Assembly (NCBI GenBank): GCA_025890175.1
Contig: JANPYM010000013.1
Span: forward strand, 380,013 to 444,012
Source: Ciborinia camelliae
Taxonomy: Eukaryota; Ascomycota; Leotiomycetes; Helotiales; Sclerotiniaceae
Length of the DNA: 64,000 nt
Direction: 5' to 3'
Positions 24,207-36,459 of this stretch are shown piece after piece. The notes beneath the pieces are model-generated. The model was not told where the DNA came from, made no database searches, and worked only from the letters and a program-made list of their open reading frames with translations. The position numbers were made by a program, and so were the translations under genes. The first letter of the stretch is position 1; every line of letters starts with the position of its first letter.

Positions 24207-25197
24207 TTAATTATTCGTGTATTGTGTGGCAATAGACTCAGCATCCAGGACCCGTGCTGTTCGTGCCTAGAGAGACAAGAGTAGGATATCCAATGTTCCA
24301 GACCAGTAGACTAGATTCAAGATACTGTTTCAGTGTTCGAAACGTATGTTGGGAAAGGCTTCCAAAACCCAAGATCTCACCTATCATCATGTGGCCATTC
24401 AACCATCCATCCATCCACTGTATAAGCTATATTGAATCAACAACACCACCTACCTATGTATACCTACCTAGGTAATCTAAGAATATCACTAAACTCCTTT
24501 CGCTTTATCCACTATATTGTTTCGTACGTATTATCCCAGGCTTCAAAATCCAATTATTCAATCATACTACATGATTCACCCCCTTTCTACATCTTCCTGA
24601 TCTCCTCTCGGTTCTTTTGATTATTAGGTACCTACCTAGGTACCTAGCTTCACATTATATAGATATATCGCATGATGGTATCGAAATAATATTTCCTTGT
24701 TGTATGAGATATAAGATAACTTCAAACGAAAGCCTTAAGCATTTGAATTCCCTATATTGATTCATATATCTTTCAATAGGTAGGTAGGTAAAGAAAATTA
24801 ACTTTGTTATATCAAATACAGTTAATGGTACCTATCTTTTTAATACATCCATGAATTAAGAAGCGATTGATATCGGACTATAGACTGTTGGACACCTTGA
24901 AAAGAGCGTGACAATTATATTTTACGAGTTAATGATGGAACCGCCGCGGCAACATCCAAAAGATTTTTGTCAAGGTAAAATGTAAACTTTATGATGAACC
25001 CTTGATTTTCATACCATAGAAAGGAATAGTATTAAGAATACAGTACATTAAAATGCCGTACACCAACCTCAAGCGCCAGTACAGTCAGTTACCCTCCCAA
25101 ACCCATTCATTTACCCATCATCCATAAACATACTCCCCACCCACCTTCACCCACCCACCCTTCACATGACCCTCATCCCTCCACAACATCACCCCCT
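24207..25197. other. Intergenic region with CCTAGG/TAGG palindromic repeats
   Basis: The 3' sides of two convergent genes. It contains TAGGTACCTACCTAGGTACC near 24628 and TAGGTAGGTAGG near 24778. The first is a near-perfect palindrome. No gene seen. Confidence 0.55.
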
Positions 25198-25681
25198 TCA
25201 TTTACAAGTACTCACAGTCCAATCCACGGTATCATTCCCGGTCTTCGGAATCTTAGGTTTAAAATCCAAATAAACCAATTCGGCCTTCTTGCTCTCCCAC
25301 TCTCCATTGGTATCGCGATAGAAAACCATTTCTCCGCTTCCCGCATCGCGTACTTCAACCGTGGTGTGGGAGAGGGTGCCTTCGGTGCTCCATTCAATCT
25401 TGTAGCAGGAGTTTTTGGTCACCAGGAAGGGCGTCGTGCAGCGTTGGTTGTGGTCGTCGTCGAGACATTTTTCAACGGCGAAGTCGAGGGTGGATCCGGA
25501 GGCTACTTCGTTTGCTATGGGGGGTTAGTTTGGGTGGGAGGGATGGGGGTGGAGATCGGGATGGGAAGGAATAAAAAAGCGGAAAGGGATGGGATGGGAT
25601 GGAAGGGAAAGACGGACGTTTGGTGACGGTGCTCAAGCCGAGAGCTGCCGTCAAGAAGTTTTGGGCGTTTGGGATATACAT
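25198..25681 (-). CDS. Small four-cysteine protein, possibly secreted
   Basis: Two exons, 25618-25681 and 25198-25514 (103-bp intron with a GTCCGT donor and ATAG acceptor), 126 residues. The N-terminus (MYIPNAQNFLTAALGLSTVT) is hydrophobic but lacks the usual basic start, so a signal peptide is uncertain. Four cysteines, at about residues 38, 47, 58 and 125, could form two disulfides. The core has NSCYKIEWSTEGTLSHTTVE and SGEMVFYRDTNGEW, suggesting a small beta-rich fold. I recognise no family. The second exon is clearly coding. The unusual donor is supported by the same donor in the reductase gene at 33668-35092. A cell-surface or effector-like role is a guess. Confidence 0.6.
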
Positions 25682-25938
25682 GTTTAAGATTTGATTTATT
25701 GATTGAAGATTGGAGAATGATTAAGAAAAGTATTGAGTCTTTTGAGAAAGGAAAAGGGAATCCTGAAGTTATGTAGGTGCGAGTTGCCAAGGGATGACCT
25801 TAGCGTTTATGACGATATATTGTCTTAGCGGGGAAGTGGAGGTGGCGGGAACAATGCAGCAGATTATCTGCGCCACAATATTTAGACTGACATCTAAGTT
25901 ATTTGACAACAATTGACATTTATTTTATTCATAAAAGG

Positions 25939-27659
25939 TTAGCCATCGGTTCTTGGTGATGTTGGTGGTAACCGTGCCAGCTTTGCAAGCTCGTGAGCTG
26001 CTGCTATACGACCCGGTTTTTCTCTGTATGGTTTGCTTATTTCCAGAGCTTTCTTCCGCATGGAAACTGCCTCTTCTCCATCGCCTACAACTTGCAAAAG
26101 GGCAGAACTCAATTCCCGCGCTGTCCACTAGTTTGATATTAGCATCTACAGAATTGTCTCGGTTCTCCTAAACGAAGCATTCAATATAGAGTGGAAGACT
26201 TACATTTGGCGCAGCTTTTCGGCTACCCCATAAACCAACTCCAAGATATTCAACACGGACAGCAAAATCATAAAGATCAATCCACATGGGAAGTACCACC
26301 TGTGGTATTCCAGTTGCGATGGCTTCGTGGAAACAATTTGCTCCTCCATGATGAACCGAGACCACAACATTCCCGGTTTCGAGCAAAGCAGCTGGATCAA
26401 CTTTGATCCAGTTTGACATCCTTACACGTCCCGATTTGATGTCCCCATCTAGAATATCCAAGAATTGATCTGTGAATTCGTGTCGCTTGTTGAATTTCCA
26501 CAATACCTGAACTTTGGAATTGTCGAGAAGAATCCTCACAGCTTTTGCCATCTCGGTTGCAGCAATCTCATCATAGTTTACCGAACTTCCCAGATTGATC
26601 AAAACAGTTGGGGAATTCTTCAGCCACTCGGCTAGTTCTTGATCTTGATCCGATGCTGGTGCCGTGGAAAGGAAAATCGGTCCGCATTGTACTACATTTT
26701 CGGGGATTATATCAAATGGGTAGTCAAGTTCTTTTGAACTCTGAGTAAGCCAGGGGTAGTCCTCATGGTATGCAGTAAAGATATTCAATGGTTTGGCAAT
26801 TCCATTTTTCTTGAGAAATGATATCTTTTCAGAGATAGCAGGGGCTACCAGAACGCTGTACGCGAGTCGTAGATTCATGTATATGTTAGATGGGACAAGG
26901 TACCAACGCACGGGATATGTATATCCAGAAGTCATGCTAAAAGCTGTAAGTATAGCTAATCAGCGTCAGAGAATTTGAAGGGAGGACTTACGCAGGATAT
27001 TTCCAAAGTCCAGCACCCCTTGGCTGCAACTGTGCGAAACTGTCCTTCAACGCGTTGGGAGAAATAATAGCATGATTGCGTCCTTGAGCTCGCACGGCAT
27101 CAAGACCAGGCCCGAATAATGGATCTATGGCTACCACAATCGGATCTACATCTTCCAATATTCCAAAAACTTCATGATAAAGATCAAGATAATCCGGAGC
27201 TGACCAAGGCATCAAAAATAACTCCATGTTTTTGCAGAGCCTTCTCAATCCCGTGATCCCAGGAGCGTTGATGGCTTGATCGACATAGAATCCATTCTTA
27301 TTCAATGCCTTCCCATACGATGTTCCTTTCAATTCATGAAAAGTAATACCTCTATGACTTTCTGCATTTTGAGCCGCGAATTTAGATATTGTCTCGACGT
27401 CGCCCTTTAAATCTTCAAATGACACAAAATGAATATCGAGATCGTTGTCTTTCACCAATAAAGCGTGACTAGTTGCCAGCAAGACATTCGCCAGCCCATG
27501 CTCGCTATTTGTGAGGAACAATACGGTATTGTTCTTCCCGGGCCACTCCCGAGGTTGTTTGGCGATGTCTTGTTCATTGTTCTTGGTTGATCCGGCAAAG
27601 AAATAAGAAATGTAGGCCAGAGCTGCCGCAAAAGCGAAATAAAGGGGTCTTCGAAACAT
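25939..27659 (-). CDS. GT1-family UDP-glycosyltransferase with N-terminal membrane anchor
   Basis: Three exons: 26992-27659, 26204-26936, 25939-26127, with introns of 55 and 76 bp; 529 residues. A single hydrophobic segment at residues 6-22 (LYFAFAAALAYISYFFAG) would anchor or target it to the ER. The C-terminal half has the UGT donor-binding signature: NWIKVDPAALLE, then HHGGAN from about residue 418 and HEAIATGIPQVVLPMWIDLYDFA, equivalent to the plant PSPG box with a D-x-x-D in place of D-Q. The catalytic His near the N-terminus is probably that in NSEHGLANVLLATSHAL. Transfer of a sugar from a UDP-sugar to a small hydrophobic acceptor is expected; the acceptor is unknown. In exon 2 the first AG is skipped: the TTTAG acceptor keeps the frame. 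Confidence 0.9.
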
Positions 27660-29035
27660 CTTCTTTCGTGACTACGGAAAGAAAAATTCGGAAATAGTGA
27701 GATAAATTCTAGAATGTATTCTTAGATATTAGTACATGTTGGTCTTATAATGGGAATGAATTGGATATGAGTTATCACTCACCGTTGGGACTCGACTAGT
27801 AATTGTGATAAGCTAGAAAAAGAATGCCTTTGTTAGCCCACTAGTGTCCATTCCACGTCAATCTTTTATCTTTAGGAACTTCCTTGGCTATCTTGTATCC
27901 CCATGATACAGCAGGCAGCCTCATAAATCATGAGAGGTGATGTTTGTGTAATACAGGAAAACCTTCCGAGATGGTGACGCCGATGGCAGTCGAGGTGTCA
28001 CAGAAATACGACAAGTTAGCCGATCGAGAATAATGTTGGTTGGTAGGTATTTCATATTCCTGCAGTGTATGTATGCGTTTCAGTTACAGTACTTTTCATC
28101 AGTGAAGGATCACTCCAATCAAATACCTAAATACCTAGGACAGCATGAATGATTGAGTTGGAGACACTGTTTCCGACCCAGTGTAACCTAACGAAGTCTA
28201 GGGGTTATCGCGAAGAGATGGTTGTGCAAAGTCTTCCGGATGTGAATGTGGTAGAAATTGAGATTCAGCTGAGTGACCTTTCAGGCTTTTGACGCCAAGA
28301 ATCTTAGGGCCTTTAGGCTCTCGGCCGCAAACCAATCCCAACTCGGCAGATTTTACACAATGCTTTCTTAATTCCATAAATTCGGTAGATGTCGAAAATT
28401 TGATATCCCACCAGATATATTATCACAACAATATGAACTGTCTGCTATTGTTTTTGTAAATATTTCTTTCTCTTGGGTGTGTCGTTTGCTGCCCATGATC
28501 TTTCCATTTTGTAACCACCCAATCAATGCAACCAAGCGGTATCGCAAGATTGTCAGTCAACACGAAAAGACTCCATTCCTGATATGACTTTTGGCATGAA
28601 GATTTCCTCAAAGCTGCTACTCGGGAAAGAGGTAAGGATGTTACTTGGAAAAAGCAATGAGATTCAAATCCGATAGATCAGATTGTTCTTTCGCTAGGCA
28701 TCCAAGCTGCATAACGCACAATCTTTCGAAAATATTTTAAACCTGCTTAAACCTGCACGAAATTTCCAATTTCCCAATGTTTAGGATGTCAAAATCTTCC
28801 AGTTCTCTCTCGTTAGCTGTCGGTGGCTGTATCAGATCTCTTAACCAGCCAGCGAGGCTCTTCCAGCAACATCTATCCAGACCGACGATTCTCAACATCA
28901 AGAGCGTCAACCCTCGAGAATTTCTGCAGCAAGTACCTTAACAACCTCAAGATAGTCAAAAAACATCTCTTAAATTATTTTTGGGGAAACATCATTCATT
29001 CATCACCATACTCGTCCAGCAATTCTCAATCAGCC
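27660..29035. other. Intergenic region, no gene seen
   Basis: Contains the glycosyltransferase promoter, a CCTAAATACCTAGG stretch near 28126 and moderately AT-rich sequence. No open frame is supportable. Confidence 0.5.
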
Positions 29036-29642
29036 ATGAATCCCCCTACTGGATCCCTCCCTCCAGGTGTTTTCGAGGCATTTCAGGCTGCGAGAAAAGA
29101 TGATATATCCGTCACCGAACATATATCTCTTGAAAAGGAAGACTGCAAGCTATTGCTTAAAGGCTACTTTGCCAAGTCCGGTATTTTTCGAGTTGACCTC
29201 AACATGATCCAACGGCGACGTCTCACCATTGGTGATGACAACGGCGAAGTTGTCCCCTCGAAATACAATTCATTGAATTGTATGAGATGTGTAGAAGAGA
29301 TTCAGTTAAGCAAGCCTAGAATACACTGTTTGCATCTCTACTCTCATCCGTACAAAGGACTTTCGATTGGAGACCTCTTACGACATGCATGTGAGGAATG
29401 AAGTCATGGATTTATACGTTAGGGGAGACGTTCGCCTTGACGGGTGTTTCGCAATCGTACAATTGTGTCAAGAAATTTCTTTCTTCGCGCTTAATAAGGA
29501 TGTCTTTGAAGGCCTCAAACCCAGTCGCCCAAATGATGTTGATTGGGGGACAACTTGTCCCTCGATCATAATTCTTATGGCTGGATTAACCATCACATCA
29601 CATGGGTACTTCTTGAAGCAATTTTCCACTCAATCCTTTTAA
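29036..29642 (+). pseudogene. Unrecognised gene interrupted by a +1 frame break
   Basis: From the ATG at 29036 an open frame of 121 codons ends at 29401 (SLPPGVFEAFQAARKDD to GDLLRHACEE). A second frame overlapping it and displaced by one base continues to 29642 (MHVRNEVMDLYVRGDVRLDG onward). Both halves have ordinary amino-acid composition, and their hand-over point is near 29388, in CGACATGCATGTGAGG. I found no GT-AG intron of plausible length that joins them. Either a one-base indel has broken the gene, the first frame alone is a 121-residue protein, or the assembly has an error here. No domain is recognised. Confidence 0.4.
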
Positions 29643-29936
29643 TTCCTGTTTCCATTGGTTTTTTTTCATCAAACGATCCTTGAATTCTAGTACTTGGATG
29701 TAAAATTGAGTATTCATATGGGCATACTCAATTCTCCGAGAAAATTCCACCAAAATATCCTCAACCCCATACTTTCATTTCATCATAAATCATCATAAAT
29801 ACCATCCAAAATCCAATTCAATATCCGTCCTCAATAATCAACCCTAACCGCTTCTATGCAGGTGGTAATGAGCAAGTGGTCCAATCTGTGGTGCATTCCG
29901 CTTCTACATAAAGTTAACATTATCCCATACTTGATA

Positions 29937-30155
29937 TTATCTATTTATCAACATACCAACACTGGCGACGCAAGGAGCAACATCACTATCATCACAACCA
30001 TGTCCACAACGCTCCAAAAGACAGACAGCATAAGCTTCTTGTGCATCAGCACAACTGCATTCTTCAACACGTACATGAAATGCGGCAGGAATAGCAGGAC
30101 GTGCGGCAACAAGAGTGAGGGCAGCAAAAAAGGCAAGGATGGTTGAGAATTGCAT
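29937..30155 (-). CDS. Small secreted cysteine-rich protein, 72 aa
   Basis: Single exon of 72 residues. A classical signal peptide (MQFSTILAFFAALTLVAARP) would be cleaved near residue 18-25. The mature ~48 residues contain six cysteines, at 33, 35, 45, 50, 54 and 62, and many acidic residues. This is the profile of small secreted cysteine-rich proteins of fungi, which include candidate effectors, hydrophobin-like and antifungal peptides; no specific family is recognised. The ATG lies in GTCATCATGCA context after a 5' region with a TATAC element near 30266. No intron is needed. Confidence 0.72.
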   Translation of the reverse strand: MQFSTILAFFAALTLVAARPAIPAAFHVRVEECSCADAQEAYAVCLLERCGHGCDDSDVAPCVASVGMLINR

Positions 30156-32621
30156 GATGACGATTATATTATCGATAAGTCTCGTGGGATTGGTATTTTG
30201 ATTGCTTTGTATATCGTTCTTTTGAGCTTTAGATTCTATTCCATTTCGTTATTTCACGGGGTATTTATACAATTTCTCACTTCCCACATCCCCACTCCAA
30301 ATATCCCACTCCACATAACTAACTAGCTCCTTCCCTTTTCATCTTCCCACACATACTGCATGCATGCATTCAAGATCACTGCAATGCATAGGTAGGTACA
30401 CAACCAATTATCAGCATCGGACGATTACGAGATTCCGGATAGCAATCGCATGCACCGGTAAAAGTCCTGCATAGCATTACATAATCTACATACAGAGATT
30501 CAGCATTTCAACGCCCTCTGATTCGCATAAAAAGGGGTGAGAAAATGCTTAGTTCAATGAACCCCATCGTCCTGCTTGCGCCGGAAAGTTCCGAGTGGAT
30601 GCTACCTAGTAAATCCTCATGGCTTGATTGGCATATGCGAACCACAGTAAGGGTGTTCACCGATTGAACTTGCATGTGGATTCGGAACTCGGGTATGGAT
30701 GAGCTCCACTTACCTACTTCGATGTCACTCGAGTTTGCGGGTTGTGATTAGGTACTTTTGGATGTTGAACATTATCGGAATTGTCGTGAATAATTCATTC
30801 ACCGTCTTATTGACTTTATTGATGAGGGATATCTTTCATTCGCAGAAAGTGAGGGGATGTGGAAATGGCCTGTTTGGAACATACGAAAGGATGCATGGTG
30901 CTTATTTTAGATCATTAGTCTGATGCTAAATCGGGATGGAATTCCGATTGAGTAATTACCAGTCACTACCTCGAACACAAATCTTCAATCTCTATCATCC
31001 ACCGACAATTACGAACTCGTGTGTTTTTATTTAGTATTTTGGATATATTTTTAAAAAAGCCATTTAACATAACTATATCCTTTGGCATTTCCATTCAGGA
31101 TATCAAGTTCTTTTTGACATCTAGGCTATGCTTAAAGTTTCGAAAATTCTGTAATATCTCAAATTTGGACTGTAATCCAGAGTATTGGAAATTATTTTTA
31201 CAGTTCAACAGTCCTAAATATGTAAGAGCAAGAAAATCTTGAGGTGATTACGTGGAGTATCTCGACTTTTGACTTCAACTAACGGTTTTCATCTTGTGTG
31301 AGAATTTAGGTACCTACCTATTCATGGATGGCACCACACTTCGATCTTAAATGTACTTGTAAGTTCAAAACATGCGATAAGTTATGAGGACCAGTAAATG
31401 CGTTACTGCTACAGTCTTTAATCACCAAAATACACAAATACTGAGGGGGTAGATGACTTACAAGTTTTTGTTATTATTGTGTATCGAGCTAGTGTATGTA
31501 GAACTATTTTATATCAACACAAGTTAACTTGAGATCAGTCCAAGTGACTAGTGATATTTCTACAATGCACCATTATTCCCATTGCACAGATTGAAGAATA
31601 ATCGACGCCAAGTGGCCAGGGAAACCAGAACTCACATATTCCATCGAGCCGATATTTCTTTTGGTGCGGATATGTAACTCCATGATGCTAATATTTGGAC
31701 CACAATGACGACACTAGAAATGAGACTGGGAGGATGAAAAATAAATCATGGCTCGAGTTCGGAATTGCATTGGGTACAGATACTTTCATCTATAGATTCC
31801 CCTCATTCGCTTCTCGGAACTTTCTCATATACCCTGCAGGATCTACTCCGCGTACGAGGATAGCTTCGCTTCCCCTTTGAACATTTGAGGCATCCAATGG
31901 TTGGTAGGTAGGTAGGTAGGTAGGTACTTAATGATACTCCGCAGTAACCACTTTCATGCAATGAAGAAATGCGCATAGTGACTATCACATGCCCGAGGGC
32001 ACTATGAAGGGACCGTCTGCTTTAGCTTCAATAGCATACGCGATTCCAAGTGAAGGACGCAGCGACCTGGTATATCATATGTGAAGGCTTGGCAGTTCTC
32101 ATCGGCCGACACGAGGACATTCAATTCACCCGACAAATCCAGCACCCGTCGGTCGGAGGGAGGCTCGCATGCCATGTGACTATTTGCCCTTGGCTGGACA
32201 CGAAATGAAAGCGCCTGCCGAATTCAACGGCTTGAAGGCAGAGATGCCGACTTTGTATAAACTTCCTTCTGCGTGATGGTGCCCACAACATACTGGCACC
32301 ACCCCAATGCATGCTAGCATCCCTAACTCGTGAATGCACAATGAGTACAAGCGTGCTACCAAGGGAAAGAAAGCATGGTCCCAAAGAGAAGAAACAGACA
32401 TCCCGCGCAATTGATGTGATATCACAAGTCAGTCACGGAGAAAAGCGCGAACAAATGAAGACTTGACGAGGACCAAAGATTGCTCATATTACCCGGAGCC
32501 GTTTCCGCATCAGGCAAACCATACAAATATTCGCGCGATGGGAGAATAGAATTCTTCTCCCAGAGACCAGAAGACGAAAGATTCTTTCCAATTTCCAATT
32601 TCCAATTGGCACCTCGTCATC
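30156..32621. other. 2.4-kb intergenic region, no supported gene
   Basis: Contains ATGCATGCATTCA near 30360 and a (GGTA)n microsatellite at 31901-31927. Several short open frames (30699-30923, 31021-31242, 31695-31880, reverse 32121-32425) lack ATG starts or recognisable features. The 32.1-32.6 kb part has more balanced composition than the AT-rich 30.9-31.6 kb part. Confidence 0.5.
31901..31927. repeat. GGTA microsatellite
   Basis: Six to seven tandem copies of GGTA, one of many TAGG-type tracts in the intergenic DNA of this window. Confidence 0.9.
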
Positions 32622-32789
32622 ATGAAGCCTCTCCTTGCAACTATGCTCCTGTTCGCTTCCACATTGGCCGTGCCTGGTGATTTTCTCTCGCAGGCCCGAT
32701 GGATGAGAGGTATCACCAGCGCGACCACAGACAAATTTCGAACATCGCAGCCCATAGCGCCCAAGAGGACCTCAACGATGCCCCCGTGA
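32622..32789 (+). CDS. Possible small secreted protein, 55 aa
   Basis: The ATG in CATCATGAAGCC opens a 55-residue frame starting with a strong signal peptide (MKPLLATMLLFASTLAVPGD) followed by a short basic tail. Immediately after the signal peptide another frame (from about 32699 to 32929) is also open and has protein-like composition, with a CRMCGG motif. The two could be one gene with a frame break, or the first frame is the whole product. A reverse-strand frame of 195 codons (32510-33097) overlaps it, starts with ATG and cannot be fully excluded. The signal peptide is the best evidence. Confidence 0.4.
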   Translation: MKPLLATMLLFASTLAVPGDFLSQARWMRGITSATTDKFRTSQPIAPKRTSTMPP

Positions 32790-32929
32790 TCCATGTACCC
32801 AACATCTTGGTCAAGAACGGTCATCGAAGAGCCCGTATTTGCCGAATGTGTGGAGGAATTCGGCAAGTCTTGATGCCTGCCGACTTGCTCTCGGATATGA
32901 GTGAGAAATCGTATAATAAGACCGACTGA

Positions 32930-33667
32930 CGGTTGAGGTCTCTCCCAGGGTTCTCCTCGCCATCGAACGGTCTGCATTGCTGCAAGCACGGTATATGCAC
33001 ATAGTGTCCAGGTGATGCTGGTGGGAGGACTATCTGCCACAACGCCGATTGCTCTGGTTAATAAGGCCCCCGGATACCTGCATGGGGAGGATTTCATGGG
33101 CGGAGGGATTGAGATCTATGTACCCACAAAGTAGATCTGGTTTCTCATGTACTGGTAATGCGTGGGTGGCTGAAGGCCCTTCCTTCATACTGCGAGGAAC
33201 AATGAAATGTATTGGATTGGATTGGGGAAAATAAATGCCATTGATTCGCAAAATCAGAGCGGGATAAAATCGCCCCATTTCTCATGCTAACAACAACATT
33301 CTGGAAAGTAAAGGTAGAATGATTATGATATACTAATATGCAACGAAGACTTCTTTTATATCTTTCACGGAGGCATATTGCACTTTGGTTACGCACTTCG
33401 TCGCTTTGATTGCGTAGAGGGGGATTTCAATAAAACGATTTCATTTAGGGTCATTTTATACCACACAGATCGAGCAGTTCAGCATAACAGCTGGGAAATG
33501 GGGCTCCAGTGTATTAATAAAGAAGCTTTGGTGGAAAGCATGTATTCGGTAAAAATTCACAATTGAAACCGGCATACATTTAGCCTCGATGATTAATCTG
33601 TGTATTAAGAACCAAAGAAAATAAAATTGCCGTCCTTCACGGCTTCCGAAATTCGTTGAACAAGAAC
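32930..33667. other. Intergenic region, no gene seen
   Basis: No supported gene; the 3' region of the reductase lies at its right end. Confidence 0.45.
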
Positions 33668-35092
33668 TTAAGCACCCCATTTTTGCTCCAGCTCAAGCAA
33701 GGACTCTACTGTCCCCTGTATGGATTCATCCAAAGTCCTGTATTTCCAATTCGGACCCTTGGCTTGTCGGAAGATCTCGAGACTTCTGGCATTGTTCAAT
33801 GGCGTCGGATGCAAACCCTTGGGAAATACTAGTTTTTCATCACCTCCTTGGGGCAACCTTCCTTCCAATTCCGGAAAATTCTTCCGGATGGAATTCACGA
33901 CCAATTGAGGGGAAAGTGGACCCGAGGAGACAATGTTGCGCTTATTAACCATAAGTGGAGAGGTGAGTGCGATAATGTGCATGAGGGCCACATCGCGAAC
34001 ATCGACCTTTACATTTGTTAGATGGATAAAAAGCAAAGAATACGAAGTTGATGGGCCGAATGGAATGAAAGAAAAACTCACAAAATCCCAGAATACGAAC
34101 ATGGCATAGTCGATACTCTTGTGATTACCATTGATGAAAGAATAGCAGGCGAACTCATTGGTCTCGTTGACGTTTTTTGGACCAGGGACGGGCTGGAGCA
34201 TAGGGCCAATAATGACATCAGGATTGATCACCACGAATTCAAAAGAAGGTTTGCTTTCTTTAACGAAGGACCACTGTAGTTTAATTGTCAGCAAGCTATA
34301 GAAAAGAATATCAAACTGATATAAAAAATTGTGGTTCAGTTTGAGGCAAGGCCGTTCTTACCGCAGCCAATTCGGCAGTTTTCTTGCCAACATTATATCC
34401 AAGAAGGGGGCTTTGGGATGATACTGCATCTTTCTCAGTTGCCTAAATGTAGCATTAGTCAGTCACAATTCCTGTTGTAAAGTGCGGGAATTAAAAACGG
34501 ACAGGGTTCCAATCATCTTCTGTGTAAGGCTTTCCTTCGGGAGTACGTATATCTTCGAACGAATCAAGAATAGAGACAGCACTTCCAAGTAAAACGAAAC
34601 GTTTGACCTGCTTGCCACCTAACTCATGGGTAGCCTTTAGGACTTCGGTAGTGCTTTTAGGCATGTCAGCAATTGATGGCAAAAGTAGTAGAAATATTTC
34701 TTCACCCATGAACAGCAGGATCAATCAAGTCTTTTTTCACATCCTTGGCAGAAAATGTAACAGGAGACGCAGTATGGATAACATAATCAAAGCCTCCCTC
34801 TTTGGCTTGGTCTTTGAAAACATGGTCGAAGGCTCCCGGTGTTGTTATTTCGGGGACAAATACAAATTCCACCTTTCCTTTCCATTCTGGATGAAGTTCG
34901 AGAATTTGATTGGCTTTTGAAGGGGACCTAACACTGGCAGTAGGTTTGTATCCACTCTACACATATTATTAGGCACTTAACCAATATAGGGATCTATAAA
35001 TGAAAGCGTACCTCGATCAGAAGGGAGAGGATATGGGAAGCCACGAAGCCACTGGCTCCAGTTAAAAAGACGGATTTTCCTTCAGCAGCCAT
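33668..35092 (-). CDS. Extended SDR reductase (dihydroflavonol-4-reductase/ketoreductase-like)
   Basis: Six exons: 35012-35092, 34706-34956, 34503-34653, 34362-34442, 34082-34273, 33668-34006; 364 residues. The Rossmann motif TGASGFVASH (residues 11-20) binds NADP(H), and the catalytic Y177-x3-K181 lies in LGYNVGKKTAE. The substrate-site region VINPDVIIGPML is typical of the extended SDR (NAD-dependent epimerase/dehydratase) superfamily. The closest group is fungal ketone/aldehyde reductases related to plant dihydroflavonol and cinnamoyl-CoA reductases (GRE2-like). The substrate is unknown. One intron has the GTCCGT donor. All six exons join in frame without breaks, so the gene looks intact. 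No partner biosynthetic genes are adjacent. Confidence 0.92.
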
Positions 35093-36459
35093 ATTCAATG
35101 TTATATCTCAGCCTTTTGTTGTAAATTTGAGACAGAATTGGGCGAGGTATATATTTTAATCTTCTAGAGCCCCCATCCAACTCTGATGCTTTGTCACACA
35201 CCTGGAGTTTGATATGTTGACTAATCTTATTTTGCGTGCAGACATGTTGATTCCCAAGCAACCGAAAGTAATGTGGATGTAAGCTTTGCGCAGAGGGCCT
35301 TTGTCAACTGTCTAATGATCAATGTTATTACCGCTCTGCTTGCAGCCATCATCCGAAAGCAATAAACAAATGATGGGGAATCGGAAGCGATTATCGCGAA
35401 TCAAACAGTTAAACTACCTGAATTCAATATCTGAGCAATTATGACGGCATGGAGATGATCACTCATCAAATTGTCGATAGTCAGATTGAAAAGAAGGTGA
35501 CGGATTACTCATTCCTCCGCCGACATAAATACTGATATGCGTTGTGACCTTGATGAGAAAGCTAGGCATGTTGGGAGCGGGGCACCTAGATGGACCGACG
35601 TAAATGAAGTAGTGAGCCGTTTGATGAAAATGAGAATCTAATATCAAAAAAACCATGACTTTGTCAATAAAGGAACACATCTACTCCGTGCCTCACCAAA
35701 GGGAAGTATGATATCGATGGCTTCGTTTTACGCACTTGCGATATGGGATTCTCGAACAACATGTTAACTTGGGACTTGACACTCCAGCACGAGAATCCCC
35801 CAAAAGTATCGTATCGGGAGTCTGGACCTGCCTCTCGGTCTTCAAAGCTATTCTAATCCATCATAGAAACATGTGAAAAATGAGACTAAAACAGAATAGG
35901 CAAAGTACCAAGCTTTCTTCTGTAGGTCCGGAGTACACAGGGAGGAAGTGATTCAGGGGGTGAAGGGAGGAAGGGAGCAAGGGAGGGACTAATGATTAAA
36001 CAATATAGAAAGATGGAGCTTTTGTCGTCGTCGTCTGCACGAAATAATATATCTTCGTAAAGATCCTTTAATACCTATGAATGAATGATGAATGCATTCA
36101 TTGATGAATTTCACCTCGCCAAGAGAGGACATTGAGACACCCTTGACCAGACAGACCCTCCGCGCCCTTTATTGCCCCACTAGGTAGGTACCTAGGGTAC
36201 TTTAGCCCCACCAAATCCACCCAATCCACCCACCACCTACTCCAGCCTCCCATCTCTTATTTAATTCATGCCACGAGTTTCATCGTTGCTAGGAAGTTCC
36301 CCTTGCACATCGTAGATCTCTTCTTCTCCTGAAAGCTCGCACATCAACCAATTCTCAACATCCATCTATCTATCTATCGCTCCCCATACCTCAGCCTTTC
36401 CATTCCCACCATCTTCAACGCAATAAATAAACAAAGCGAAAGAGAAAAACGCATTCAAA
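35093..36459. other. Intergenic region between divergent reductase and GLTP genes
   Basis: 1.4 kb. Contains TAGGTAGGTACCTAGGGTAC near 36181 and GAATGAATGATGAATGCATTC near 36078. CT/CA-rich sequence before 36460 is the likely leader of the GLTP gene. No gene seen. Confidence 0.5.

Noticed and set aside
32510..33097. 195-codon reverse-strand frame with an ATG
   Set aside because: No recognisable domain, and it overlaps a plus-strand frame with a strong signal peptide; kept only as an alternative.
25939..35092. Secondary-metabolite cluster (glycosyltransferase plus SDR reductase)
   Set aside because: No polyketide, peptide or terpene synthase and no P450 or pathway regulator lies between or beside them.
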